Part shown: one piece after another, positions 11,537 through 22,703 of the stretch
Layout: each line of letters opens with the position of its first letter
Numbering within the stretch: the stretch's first letter is position 1
Source: Serinus canaria
Lineage: Eukaryota > Chordata > Aves > Passeriformes > Fringillidae
Direction: 5' to 3'
Assembly (NCBI RefSeq): GCF_022539315.1
Contig: NC_066316.1
Coordinates: forward strand, 63,035,994-63,099,993
Length of the DNA stretch: 64,000 bases
The notes under the pieces: model-generated
The model's input: the letters and a program-made list of their open reading frames with translations, nothing else
Databases searched by the model: none
What the model was told of the DNA's origin: nothing
Program-made: the position numbers and the translations under genes

Positions 11537-13613
11537 ACACCTTTAAAATATAATAGGGTAATTCTATATAAGGAAAAGATCATAGTTTTAGTATACAGCT
11601 GCTTACTAGTAGCATATAGTTGATTTCCTTTATTTTTCATGTTCTCTTTTACTGCTTTCCCCTTCTTCTTAAACCTTACCATGTTATACACCTTATTTTC
11701 CTAAAACACTTATTACTGGAGGCCCAGTGGTTTATCTGCAGTACTAAAGGCTGATGCCATCCTCAACCTAACATGTAAATATACAGCTAGACTCTGCTCT
11801 CAGCAGGAGCTGCAAACTTGACTTTGGCTCCTTAGCATCTCTGGAAATCAAGTTGGTTTTTCCAGTGGCTAAATGTTGATTTATTTTTCTAAGTAAGAAT
11901 GCTGAAGAATAACTTTCAAAAAAAATTTTTAGAAAACTAAAGCAAAGATTAGATGAAATTTACATGTTTGATTTCAGTGTGGCTGCCCTCTCCCTGTCTC
12001 AGCTATGCAGTTGGGTATCTGAGAGCTTTATATATACTTGGATGGAATTAGTTCATCTGCCCATGAACTTAGCATCTAGATGCATATTTTCTGCCTTTGC
12101 ACATTTTGGTGTTTAGAAATCTGCTAAGGGTCCAAGGATTTCAGGCCAGAGTTGGGTTCAGTGATTGTGAATGCCTTCTTACAGAAGCAGGGTCAAAGAG
12201 GAAAGATTGGTGGCAGAGCTGCTGTTTTTCATTCTGCTGCAAATAAAAACACTAGGAAAGAGCTGCAGGCTCCCTGAATTTTTAAGGCAGTTTTCTTTAG
12301 ACAGCACTGGACAAGGCCCAGAAATGATCCAGAGCACCAGCATTCCCTATTCCCTGCAGTACGCTCTTAACGCCATGCTGCCTCTTGTTTACTGTTGTTC
12401 TGGCCTCATGGCTCCTTTAGTCCTGGATACTCTTGGCCACATTTGAAAGAAACAGTTGATGTTTGCTTTCACCATTAAAATATTACCTAGCTTTGCTGTT
12501 TCACAGATGTTTTCTATTTGTTACTTCACTGAAAACTTTTGAAACAACCTCATGCGCCCCCCCTCTTCTCTTTTGGCCTGCTAAATTGATATACTTTATG
12601 CAGAAGGATTTGTAGAGAATTAAGAGCCTGAAAGCCTTCAACCTGTTCCTGGGGAAGAGAAGAGGTTAAGTAGCTTTGGAAACCACATTGGAGCTAGATT
12701 TAGTTTTTGTGCATTTAGATTTAGTTTAGTTTATTTATTTTGGTTTATTCAACTTCCTGCTCCTGATCTTGTGTTTTCCTTCCCCTGGTCTAGCCAGATA
12801 TGTAGCCCAAATGTGTACAAAGCACAAGAAATAATGCAAAAATTAAAAAGAATTATGAGCTCCTCTTCCATTCCTCATTAGAAAGCTTTAAAATGAAAGC
12901 TCAGGTGTTTATCCCAGGAGCTTCAAACATGAATCTGTTCAGCTGAATATGATCCATTTAATTCTGAACTGTTTTTTACTTATCAGATACAAGGGTCTTC
13001 TCGTGGGTTTGTTCACATACAGGTTTTATTAGCAAATAATTCTCTGTCCCAGTTGTTTACATTCCTGTCTAGCCTGTTTTGTTAGAAAATAGGCAACCTT
13101 TGCCAAATGTACTTCCTGGAATTTCATAATTTTACTCTGACTTGCTTCGTGTCAAATGTCGAAGTATTTTTTCTTCAATTTAAAAAACAGAAAGCAAAGA
13201 GATGAGCTAAGTTAAAAAGGGCCCGTTGACATCAACATCTACACATTTTGGGGTTATCATGAAACTGGAACAACATGAGATTAGGTGGAGTTGGTTGCAT
13301 TCTTGACCACTATATTTAGACAAAAGTGAAGGAAGCGTCTCTCCTCAGCATTGTGCGGACTTCACCTGCAGAATCCATTACCGCAGGAAATAGTTCCAGT
13401 CAAATATTATGGCTAAACTTAAAAAAGGATGTGTATAAGTATTGTCTAAAAATAACATCTGTTGTGGCAAATTTTAAAAGAGGAGTACTTCAGTAGACTG
13501 ATCTCATTAAAAAACCCCAACATTGCAAATAACATTTTGCAGCCCAGGAGGGCTGTGGGTATTTTTTGCTTGCTGCTTTTGCAGAGAAGGACTGTCCAGC
13601 CTTGGGGAAGTAT
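11537..13613. other. Unannotated sequence
   Basis: No gene or repeat is recognised. A C run lies at 12556-12563. Short TTTAG(A)TTTAG-type repetition occurs at 12696-12745. Confidence 0.6.
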
Positions 13614-13980
13614 TCAGAATCACAGGACAGTTGAGGAGGAAAGGCCCCTTGGCAGTCATCCAGTCCAAATCCCTGCTTGTCCAGAGCAGGCTGCCACGGA
13701 CTGTATGCAGCTGGGTTTTGAACATCTCTGAGACTGGAGCCTCTATGACCTCTCTGGGCAACCTACGGCAATGCTTGACCACCCTCACTACAAAAAGGGA
13801 GTTCCTTATTTTGAACAGAATTTCCTGTGTTTCTGTTTGCATCCATGGTTTCTTGGCTTGTCAGTGGATACCACAGAAAAGGGCTTGGCTCCAACTCCTT
13901 TAGATGCCCACCAGGTATCCATACACATCAACAGGGTACTGCTGTGCAGGCCTCCTGCTGCCTGGGTTTGATTTCCTGAG
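13614..13980 (-). mobile_element. CR1 LINE, 3'-end block (minus strand, decayed)
   Basis: The plus strand reads CAGAATCACAGGACAG at 13614, the reverse complement of a CR1 3' terminus. It continues with the familiar order of CR1 3' sequence: CATCCAGTCCAA (13658-13669), a TTTTGAACATCTC block, CTCTGGGCAACCT (13753-13765), CACCCTCAC, then GGCTTGGCTCCAACTCC. The element therefore runs on the minus strand with its 3' end at the left. It is diverged and has no intact frame. The neighbouring block at 14060-14990 comes from the 5' half of the same kind of element in the same orientation. The simplest reading is one old copy with most of the reverse transcriptase deleted; two separate insertions are the alternative. 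Confidence 0.85.
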
Positions 13981-14059
13981 CATGGGAATGACAACTCTTG
14001 AGGACACAGGAAGTGATTATTGAAATTATTAACTGGTCTATTGGATGCTTGTCTTCAGG

Positions 14060-14990
14060 GTTGAATCCTATGTGATTCTTCTAAGCAGATCCCTAAAAAG
14101 GCTAAGATCCTTCTTTTTTATTTGCAGTTTCCTTTCAGAATGCTGAATTCTGCTATCTCATGGCCAATTGCAGCCAAGGCTGCCTCAACCTTGACATTCT
14201 CAAAAAAGTTCTTTCTTGTTTGTATGAAGCCCAGCAGAGCAGCTCTCCTCACCATGTCCTCAAACACTTGGTTAGAATGTCGTCATCAATGCACTCCAGA
14301 AACTTCCTGGATTCTTTGTGTCCACTGTGCTGACCTTTCAACAGGCCTTCGTTGCAGGATCTGTGAGTGTGACACTGCTTCCACTTGTCTGAAGAAGGCC
14401 TCATCTACTTCTTTCTTTCTGATCAGGTTGTATTAGATGCCCACCATGACCTCACTGGTGCACTAGTCCTGACCCAGAAGCTGTGATCTGGCTCATTACC
14501 CAGCCCTAGGCAGAGCTCCATGCACTTCTCTTTTCATGTAGACAGCAACCCTGTCCCCCTACTTGATCCTGATTAGATTGCAGCCCTGTGACCATTCACA
14601 AATCTCAAATTCCTCCTATTTGTTCCCTTTTTTTAATGAGTTAATGTACAGGTTCTTCAAAAAAGAACCCAAAAGTGCTGATTTGGCAGAAAAAGTGTGA
14701 GAGCTTCCCCAGCTCTATAAGCAGTTCTTAACTTGTCTGTTGACACTTGGGATGGGCTCCCTTTGTGCTGGTTTTTTATTTGATGATGAGATGTCTTCTG
14801 GCCACATTGGCTGGCACCATTTGTTTGCCAACCCTGCCCACCATTTCCTCACTTGACTGAGGATTATCATCTACATCCCTCTCATTCCTAGTTAAAATGT
14901 CTCATCAGTATGGCCAGCTTGTTGGCAAGAATGCTTTGCCTTACTTGGTCAGCTGGATCCTGTCTCTTCCTCAGCCTTCAAAGAGTCATA
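14060..14990 (-). mobile_element. CR1 LINE, endonuclease-region and 5' block (minus strand, decayed)
   Basis: Read on the minus strand, 14060-14640 has the order of the CR1 ORF2 endonuclease region. Around 14285-14315 there is a FLECIDDD-like peptide, near 14155-14190 a decayed version of the C-terminal endonuclease block whose SDHE motif here reads GHE, and near 14060-14105 remnants of the linker to the reverse transcriptase. The codons for the conserved GDFNHPD motif, expected near 14340-14355, appear to be missing in a small deletion. Sequence at 14911-14979 resembles CR1 5' sequence. Frameshifts and stops make it non-functional. The plus-strand open frame at 14122-14436 is a shadow. Family assignment rests on recalled CR1 sequence, not on an alignment. 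Confidence 0.75.
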
Positions 14991-15017
14991 AAAATGGAAT
15001 AGTCATAAAAATGGAAT
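14984..15017. repeat. 17-bp perfect tandem duplication
   Basis: AGTCATAAAAATGGAAT occurs at 14984-15000 and again immediately at 15001-15017 without a mismatch, at the edge of the CR1 block. Identity of both copies suggests a recent local duplication. Confidence 0.95.
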
Positions 15018-17025
15018 CCCTGTTGCCACTAATAGCTGTGAAGTGAGTTATTGCTCCACAGGATCTCTTCATTACTCCTGATTTTTTTTTCCTTCTCCCG
15101 GTAGTATCAAGGAGAATTTGTAGGCCACTTCCATGATTCTTGGGTATTTTTTAAAAAATGAAAAAGTTTTCCAGGAAAACAACATACTATACCAGGTATG
15201 AAGGATTTGAACGATTTGAAGGTTTGGAGGTTTGAAGGATTCCCACCGGAATTTGAGGAAAAAAGTCAAGTACTTTGAAAGAAACTGGATTATTACAGAA
15301 CTTCAGGCCCCAATGCTGGTAGCTCCTGGCAGACAGGGACCAAGAAGGACAGCACAGACATGAGTTACAGAATCCAGAAGAGTGATTTTGAATGATTTTT
15401 ACAAGCACCATACCTGTGGTCTTGTTGGGCCACCAGCTAATTTTCCATGTTGAAATTTTGGAAATACAGGAAGGTAGTAAATGGTTTTTTATACCATGCC
15501 TCTGTGTGATCCTAGTGTTTTGTCTTTGACAATTCCATCTGGAAACAATGACTCTGAGGTTCCTTGAAAAGGGTCAGTGGAGGACACAGAGGAAAGGGAA
15601 ACTTAAAAGGAATAGATAGCCAAAGACATTATCGCATTCAAAGAGGCTTAATAAGCAGTGTGGATGAAGCCATAGAAAATAATTTTATTGACTTTATTCC
15701 TACAGAATTGGCTTTTCATGGCTTCCTTAGTTAAATTTGCTCAACCCATTTGCATTTTTGATAAGAAGCAGAAAGCAGTTATGTTTTAAAAACACTTTAA
15801 AGCGTAGGAATTTTTAGCCTGTCAGAAAGATTTTGCATTTCACATTGTTTCACTCCTGAACAAGAGGGGATTTTTTGTTAAAAATGCTTGGTTTGTTTGA
15901 ACAAAAAGTTGTATAAAAATTTGACATGAACATGATCTTGCAGATCCCTATTTACTAGTAAAGCTTTTCTGTTGTTTCTAAAGCGTATTTTTTGAAAGTA
16001 CCAACTTTCTGCTTCCTGCACTGTACTGTGCGCTCAAAACACAGTCTTCTGTTGACTTCTGGTGATAATCTTCAAAATTATGTGCAGAAAATAGATACTC
16101 TTAACTTTTATGAAAGTTTTCACTTTTTGCACTTTTTTATGAAGTCCAGGTGTTATTTATAATGTGGCTTTCTTCCAAAGGCAGCTTGGGGAAAACAATG
16201 CATTCCCTGTTAACCCTCAACCTGCTTGCTTGGGACCTTCATTATTTTCTTTTTTCTTTGGAAATTATTTAAAGTCAGAATAAGGGTAAATTTATCATTA
16301 GTAACAATGAATTTGCATTCTCTGAGATTATGAAACCATGGAGAGATTGTTGAGCAAGAAACAGAATCCTCATCCTGCAGTAATTGTGTGTGGTTTTGAC
16401 TACTTCTTCTCAGGCTCTTTTTTTGTTTTTACAAAAACAATGTCCAGCCCCAAATAAGTGCTTGCATGAGCCAAATGCTTTGTAGATAGTCAAATACCAC
16501 ATAGTAATAAAGTAAAATAATTGGATACAATCATTTTGAGAAAGAGTCTAGGTATCAGATTGATGTAAATCCAAGCTGTGGTAATCCAGTAAAAATCATG
16601 TTAACATAAATACAAAATTGCTTTTCGGGCCCATTCCCAGGTCAGAGGAATGCTTACCCTGCTGATTTAGCCTGTTGTGGAACAGCCTGGTCAACACTGA
16701 CATATGGGAATACAGCTGGAGAAAACACCTAGGCTTGACTTGGTATTTCCTGGCACTCTGAGGCAAGGTAGAGCCAGAGTTAGTCCAGGACATCAAGAAC
16801 AGATTTATTCAATAAGAACAAAACACTGGAGTGAATCTCTTTGGATCAGTTTAAGTGCTTGGACAGAGATGCTAGGCCATCCTAGAAACTTTGAGAATCT
16901 TTCCTGGCCTCTGTCTGCCATCACAGAAAGTTTCCTGCAGGTCATATGTCTATGCTGGTCTTATGAGGATGTCTCAGATAAGTCTAGCATGTCAACAATG
17001 GCATTTACTACTTGTGGCAGGGCAA
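15018..17025. other. Unannotated sequence
   Basis: No gene is recognised. A short degenerate GGTTTGAAGG-type repeat lies at 15198-15241. Confidence 0.6.
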
Positions 17026-17056
17026 CTGAGTTCCTCCCTTAATGGGAGGAACTCAG
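17026..17056. repeat. Inverted repeat, 13-bp perfect arms, 5-base loop
   Basis: Arms CTGAGTTCCTCCC (17026-17038) and its exact complement (17044-17056) flank TTAAT. As RNA this would be a stable hairpin. No T run follows, and a transcription terminator is not expected in a bird genome, so it is annotated only as a structure. Confidence 0.9.
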
Positions 17057-17920
17057 GACATCCAGCTGAAGCTGCTGTGAGACTGAATTCAGTTCCTAAA
17101 TTGCCTCAGCCTCATTTAAAATAATGTAGTTTTTCTGACTGTTCTAGAGGTTATTCTGTGGTCCTGGTGGCTCATATAATGTAAGGGAACATACGCTTAC
17201 ATTATCCTGATGAACTTGGACTAATTTTTACCCCAAAAATTCTTTTTTTTTTTTAATCTTGAAAGAAAAAAGCTTTCAGGTCAATTAATTTTTGACTGCT
17301 ACCATGAACAACTCAATTTTAAACCAGACGTTTACATCCTTCTCAATGTGATCATAAATAAAGTCAAAGAGCTGAGATTTTTACATAGTCTTTTCAGAGA
17401 TGGTCCAAATTTCAGAGCATCCCAGGAGTGTTTTCTGAATCACATCTGACACCTGCTATCTTGGGCATGGCTGGCCACAGCTGTGCAGGTTTACCAATTC
17501 CTTCCATGTTAATGTTAACAAACCCCTAATTAACTCTAGAGTGCATTAGCCTTTTCAACAGTTTTCAGAGCCAATTTTTGTTTTCTGTCTTCTCTAGCTC
17601 TAAAGGTTCAGTTGGTGCTTATTACTGACAGGGTAAGAATTGGGTTAGTTCTTTACAAAAACTGCAGGAGGAGTAATCTGAGACATAAAAAATCAGTACT
17701 TAGAAAGCCTTTCCTAACTAATATTAGAGGTTTTAAACTATCTGGAGGCTTATCACAGTGAAGTTAGTGATATTCAAAAGATATTTCTTTCTAGAACAAT
17801 AATGTTTATTGTCGTAATAAATGTAAATAAGCCCTTCCTCAAAATTCCTTTTAATGGCTGGCCTGTGCTACTCCAAGAAATAGTTTCATCCATTTAATAT
17901 AATATTCAACAGTTAAGTTA

Positions 17921-17927
<7 letters not shown>
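17057..17927. other. Unannotated sequence with one small inverted repeat
   Basis: A 10-bp perfect inverted repeat (ATAATGTAAG / CTTACATTAT) with a 10-base loop lies at 17176-17205. A T run lies near 17244-17255. Nothing else is recognised. Confidence 0.6.

Positions 17928-17974
<47 letters not shown>
17928..17974. repeat. (TA)n dinucleotide microsatellite with (CA) tail
   Basis: About twenty uninterrupted TA units run from 17928 to 17968 and pass into ACACACA. A compound TA/CA array of this purity is likely polymorphic and may extrude as a cruciform or unpair easily. Confidence 0.97.
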
Positions 17975-17976
<2 letters not shown>

Positions 17977-19082
17977 AACTGAAATTATATAACTCTTAAC
18001 ATTTAAGGGGTTATTTTTTAGACTATTTTAGCTGCCTTCTGGGAACTTTTGGTCTACCTACCTCATTGGAAAGACAACAGAGATGACATTTGTATATTTA
18101 GATTTTACATGGCTCAGGAACACTGTATACTCAATGGTTGGCCACAGTAACTGATATAGTCCTGTAGTGGACTATATTTTTGAACAGCTTTGGAACTTGC
18201 TATGAATTTTTTGACAAAAAATTGGTTTCTGCCTGCATTGACCTTCAAGTGGCTTTTTGGTGTGAGTATAAACATTGCTCATTCAGAAGGAGCTCCCTGG
18301 CTTTGAAGGGAAGCCTTAGCTATTTTTATAATTGTTAGACTTGTATTTGTAAACAGATATTGATATTTTGTCATGCAGATACTCTGCATTGCTGAAAGGC
18401 CAGTGTCACTTGTACAGAGTGCTCACAGCTATTCCAACATTTACTCATGGGATTTATAGGTATTGCTGTCTGACATATGAGCTTTTGAGGGGATAAAAAT
18501 ATTGCAAATTGCCCTGTCCTATAATCTGGTTAAGACCCAAACTGAGAGAGTTTATTGACCTTTAAATGTATAACAGATTAAAAAGTCTGGCAGTGGCCAT
18601 AAAACTGATAAAGTATCATAAAATATCATTTTGTACCATAAAAAATATGTCAGAGAGCAAATTAAAGCCTATTTAAAGTCATATACTTAATCACTGATAA
18701 GAATTTTTCCTGAACCTGTAATTTTTATGTATATGTCTTGTAGTGAACTTGCTAGGACAAGGGAATAAATATATCCAAAATTTTGATGGAGAGAGAAACC
18801 AATGAAGGTATTCATGCTATGTATTTTCAAGCAGATGTTATATTCTGTCCTGTTTTTAATATTTCCTTGTTCTGTATGTGAACTGTATGCTTGTACCTGG
18901 GTTAGTCAGTCTTATCCAACATTCCTCAGACCTCAGGTGACCCCAAATGGAGACTTGCAGTTGTAGTGCTCATCTGGCCTAAGAAACGTTCTTCCATATT
19001 TCAAGCTTTGCTGCCAAAAGCACAAGGGCACTTCAAGCCATCTTCTTTTATTTCTTTTGGTCATTCTTTGGCCTTGCTAGTA
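17975..19082. other. Unannotated AT-rich sequence
   Basis: No gene or repeat family is recognised. ATCATAAAA-type repetition occurs at 18610-18650. Confidence 0.6.
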
Positions 19083-19135
19083 GGTGTATCTCTTTTGCCA
19101 CCTACAATTCTTGAAGGTGGCAAAAGAGATACACC
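19083..19135. repeat. Inverted repeat, 21-bp perfect arms, 11-base loop
   Basis: The left arm (19083-19103, beginning GGTGTATCTC) and the right arm (19115-19135) are exact reverse complements around ACAATTCTTGA. A perfect 21-bp stem in neutral-looking DNA suggests recent origin, for example by template switching during replication. It is too short and too perfect to look like a typical microRNA precursor. Confidence 0.95.
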
Positions 19136-19422
19136 AAAGCATGAAGATCCTGCTTCAGAATATTAACTGAATGTTAAAAAATGTCAATTGGTGGAGAAAG
19201 ATATGCTAGAATTTGCTATGTGCTAGGGATTGATCAGTTCTTGTGCAGTACTGGACTCCTATGAGACTTGAGAATTTTGACTGAAGTAAAATTATTTAGA
19301 TCTCAGTATGTGATAACTGGAGGGATGTAATTTCTGCATGTTTCCTGACTGCCTTCTCTTATAACCCACAGATATCAAGCATTCAAACTGCAATCTATGT
19401 ACTGCCCAACTTAACAAAATGT

Positions 19423-19534
19423 ATTGTTCTATCTACAAAACCTCTGCAAGTTCTGTATTTTCATGTACTTTTTTTTGTTTAAAAAAAAGTACATGAAAAT
19501 ACAGAACTTGCAGAGGTTTTATAGATAGAACAAT
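19423..19534. repeat. Large near-perfect palindrome, 54-bp arms, 4-base loop
   Basis: The left arm 19423-19476 and the right arm 19481-19534 are reverse complements at 53 of 54 positions around GTTT. The only mismatch is C at 19436 opposite A at 19521, which would be a G-U pair in a minus-strand transcript. The inner end is eight T facing eight A. No target-site duplication is visible at the outer edges, so it does not look like a terminal-inverted-repeat transposon. Such near-spacerless palindromes can extrude as cruciforms and are usually unstable. It may be a recent template-switch product or, less happily, a fold-back artefact of sequencing or assembly. Confidence 0.97.
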
Positions 19535-19590
19535 GACAGCTATGATATATATGTAAACAAAATCTTTACACAGTTTTATTACTAACTATG

Positions 19591-19628
19591 TTTCAAATGT
19601 CAAATCTATTTTCAAATGTCAAATCTAT
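19591..19628. repeat. 19-bp perfect tandem duplication
   Basis: TTTCAAATGTCAAATCTAT occurs at 19591-19609 and 19610-19628 without mismatch, 57 bp from the large palindrome. Likely a recent local duplication. Confidence 0.93.
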
Positions 19629-20286
19629 TTTTTCTGTAGAGATAGTCTCAGTACCGAAGGTAGAGATGAACATAGAAGGAAAATCTGTGACTATAGTGGT
19701 TCACAATGCTCTAGGGAAGAAAAGAAAACACAGAGAAAAAAAGGAGGAAAAACAGGGAAAAGAACAAAATAAGGGTGAGAGGAGAGGGAGACAGAGGCGC
19801 TCTCCAGGCAAACTACCTGTGCTCAAGCACAACCTGTCTCCCGTTGTTAGGTGACAACTGCAGCACAAATGATAAATAAACAAAAGTCATACAAAATCTG
19901 CCTTTACTCTGTCCAAACATCTCAGTTACATCAGTGGGACATTAACTGTAAGCTTAGGCAAGTCTATAGGTCAGAATTTATAATCCAGCTCGAGGAATGC
20001 AGTTCTTTCCCTGAGTCATTTTGATATACCCACTGTGGTAAGAAACATGGAAGACTGTATTTGGATTGCTTAGAAATTTACAGCTTCTCTCTCGGCCAGT
20101 CTTTGAGTATTGTGAAAATTTCCATCTGCTCCAAATCCAGGCTGTAATGTACTTATGTTAGCTTTAAAAATAGAAGGGTAATGAGTGCAGATGGTACATT
20201 TGCCCACAGCAAATATCTTGCACTATGCTTTTTCACATGTTCAAATTAATTTAAATCTCACATGATCTGAATTAGCAATTAAGGTA

Positions 20287-20324
20287 TCAATAAAGGTACA
20301 ACCTCACTGTTGTACCCTTATTGA
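20287..20324. repeat. Inverted repeat, 16-bp arms, one mismatch, 6-base loop
   Basis: Arms TCAATAAAGGTACAAC (20287-20302) and GTTGTACCCTTATTGA (20309-20324) flank CTCACT, with one mismatch. Confidence 0.9.
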
Positions 20325-20524
20325 AAAAAATACTAAATCACTGTATAAATACAAGGAATTGGACTAATTATGGGAATATTTTTAGACTTCCTACTATGTA
20401 CCATTTTCTTATGGTATATAGCTCTACAGATAAAGGCTGACTACTCTCGATAGAATGATGGAGGCAGCAGAAATTATAATTTCCTAAAAGTAAAAGGTAA
20501 TTATTAGCAAAAGAAAAATTAGGA

Positions 20525-20554
20525 TGCATACCTGTTATTAGAAACAGGTATGCA
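20525..20554. repeat. Inverted repeat, 12-bp perfect arms, 6-base loop
   Basis: Arms TGCATACCTGTT (20525-20536) and AACAGGTATGCA (20543-20554) flank ATTAGA. Confidence 0.9.
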
Positions 20555-21174
20555 AGGCATCAGAATTTACTGAAGAGATGACATCCCAAGTAGTCTAGAT
20601 TAAATTTACATGACGAGACCCTCTTCAAAATAAGTACTAGGCTAAACGTTACATTTGCCTTGTCTTCTCTTGAAATTTTCTTCTGCAATTTCTGTCTTCC
20701 TCCAACAGCCTGAAATGAATTTTATTCAGGAGGAAATAATTACAAATTGTGCTGCCATTCTGCATTAATACTTTATCAACAAAAAGAGATAAACTGTCTT
20801 ATATTCTTTCTTTCTCCCTTTCCCCCAGAAATCAGAGAGAAAAGTAAAACAAGCCAAAGTTAAGCAAGAAAAAGTGAAGGAAAAGAAAACTTTAAGTTTC
20901 ATACACAAATTTCATACAAAATGGATTTGTCCTTAAAAATTTCCTAAATCTGAAGTATTTTTTAAAGATGACCAATGTAGGTCATAAATCTATCACAGTA
21001 AAAGGCTGAATATAAAAATATATTCAACCTAATGGTGCAAAGATAAAACTATGACAATCAACAAATGATAGCATCAAGATGAAGAAGCAATTATTGTGTG
21101 CAAGCTGAAATTCTCACTAAACAAGAAAAGGTGTACAAATGAAGCATGATAATTGCAGCATGAGTTGCAGTGAT

Positions 21175-21199
21175 CCCAGATGCTATAAATGCATCTGGG
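21175..21199. repeat. Inverted repeat, 9-bp perfect arms, 7-base loop
   Basis: Arms CCCAGATGC (21175-21183) and GCATCTGGG (21191-21199) flank TATAAAT. Confidence 0.85.
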
Positions 21200-22676
21200 T
21201 GGGTGGCTATCAAAAATAATATTGCATGCTATTATTCCCAGTTTCTAAAATTGCTTGTCTGGCAAATTTTCAGCTTTTCAGGCCTCAGCTGGTGCTCAAT
21301 ATGATGTAATGGTTCTGCCTATTCTTCCATGGGAAGAACTATCTCCCTGATATTAATACCCCTTGCACAGCTGAGGAAGTGCTATCTTACACAAGTAAAC
21401 TTCTAACACTACAGTTTTACCTAGAAAACCAGCATCTTATTGGGTTTTGGATGCAATGAAGTAAAGAAACACTGGTGTGTGAACATATTTTGACTCTGAA
21501 GTTTCTGTGCCATATTTAATTGCCATAAACTCTATTGACTAAGTACAAGATTTTAGCTACTCCCTGCTTTATCAGAACATTTTTCTCATTACTAAATTAT
21601 TTTTTAGATTTATCAGATATTGCAGATCTAGAGATATGTGAGTGACACCAGCACTGTACTGGTTTTCAGGCTTCTGAGAGGACTCCAACCATAACTCTCA
21701 GGCTTTTGTGCAAGGGTGCATTTATAATTTTTGAAAGTTTTGAAGGCTCAGCCTCTAGGTTTAAAATCCCCTTAAGATATCAAAATTCTTCTCCCATATG
21801 GAAATAATTTAAGCTTGCCCACCTCCTTCTTTACTGCACTGGCCTAATCCATTCTGCTGTAGAAAGCTGCCAAGTCCAGTTATGAATCTTTGTCTCTACA
21901 TGTGCTTCTTGCCAAATATCAGCAGAAGACAAACCCCACAATGGGCCATGACAATTTGCTAAGAGGTGTCTGAATGCACCAGCTAACACAGGGCATATTC
22001 CATCTCACATGCACTTTAATTCCCAGTATCTTTTGCAAATTTAATATTATTCTCATTAGCTGCTGACTTCTCCATTGACACAGCTAGTCACAGGAAAAAG
22101 GATTAAATTTTCAAAAGAAAATTTAAAAATTAACTGCCATCCACTTTTTTCCTAATCTCTTGCTCTGCCCTAAAATACTAAACTCCTGCCTGGTGTGTTT
22201 TGAAGTCCTTGAAGGAACACCTAATTTTATGAACATAAGGGCAGAAGTGTTATTTAAATGAAAAGGAGGAATTATCAGGATGTTACTAAGTTTAGGTTAA
22301 CATAGAGAAACGACAATCTCAAAGGCAGGCAGAGAGTCAGGTAGAAGAGAAGAAAATGGATACAAAATTTATCTTGATGAACCAGAGATGCTGAGAAAGA
22401 GTAACTAAAGATGAAAAGAAAATAAAGGCAAAACTATTTAGTAGCAAAAACTGGAATGATGTCTTGATCCAGTAGATGTTTTTAGGTGGGTTTTTTCAGT
22501 CACAGGTTTGGTTTTTTTTTTTTAATATGAGATTTGATTTTACATTCAATAGGGATGCAATTTACCTCCCATCTCAGATGTGAGAAAAAAATAATGACTT
22601 TCTGCTGAGAAGAAGCCAATGAAGAGTTTTAAACAGAATCTGGAGAATTCTGGAGTAACATACAAAAGGGTGTCTA

Positions 22677-22703
22677 CTAAAGTCTTCTCAGGGAAGACTT
22701 TAG
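22677..22703. repeat. Inverted repeat, 11-bp perfect arms, 5-base loop
   Basis: Arms CTAAAGTCTTC (22677-22687) and GAAGACTTTAG (22693-22703) flank TCAGG. Confidence 0.9.

Larger units (their letters stand above)
19629..22676. other. Unannotated AT-rich sequence with several small inverted repeats
   Basis: No gene is recognised. Small hairpin-forming repeats lie at 20287-20324, 20525-20554 and 21175-21199. A purine-rich stretch at 19720-19800 creates lysine/arginine-rich open frames on the plus strand that are compositional, not coding. Confidence 0.6.

Noticed and set aside
14107..14127. Splice-acceptor-like TTCTTTTTTATTTGCAG
   Set aside because: It falls inside the CR1 endonuclease block and is a mutated transposon sequence.
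13523..14436. Plus-strand open frames of 126 and 104 codons
   Set aside because: Shadows of the minus-strand CR1 blocks.
19423..19534. Miniature inverted-repeat transposon
   Set aside because: No target-site duplication at the outer ends, and the arms run almost to the centre with no internal body; a template-switch palindrome fits better.
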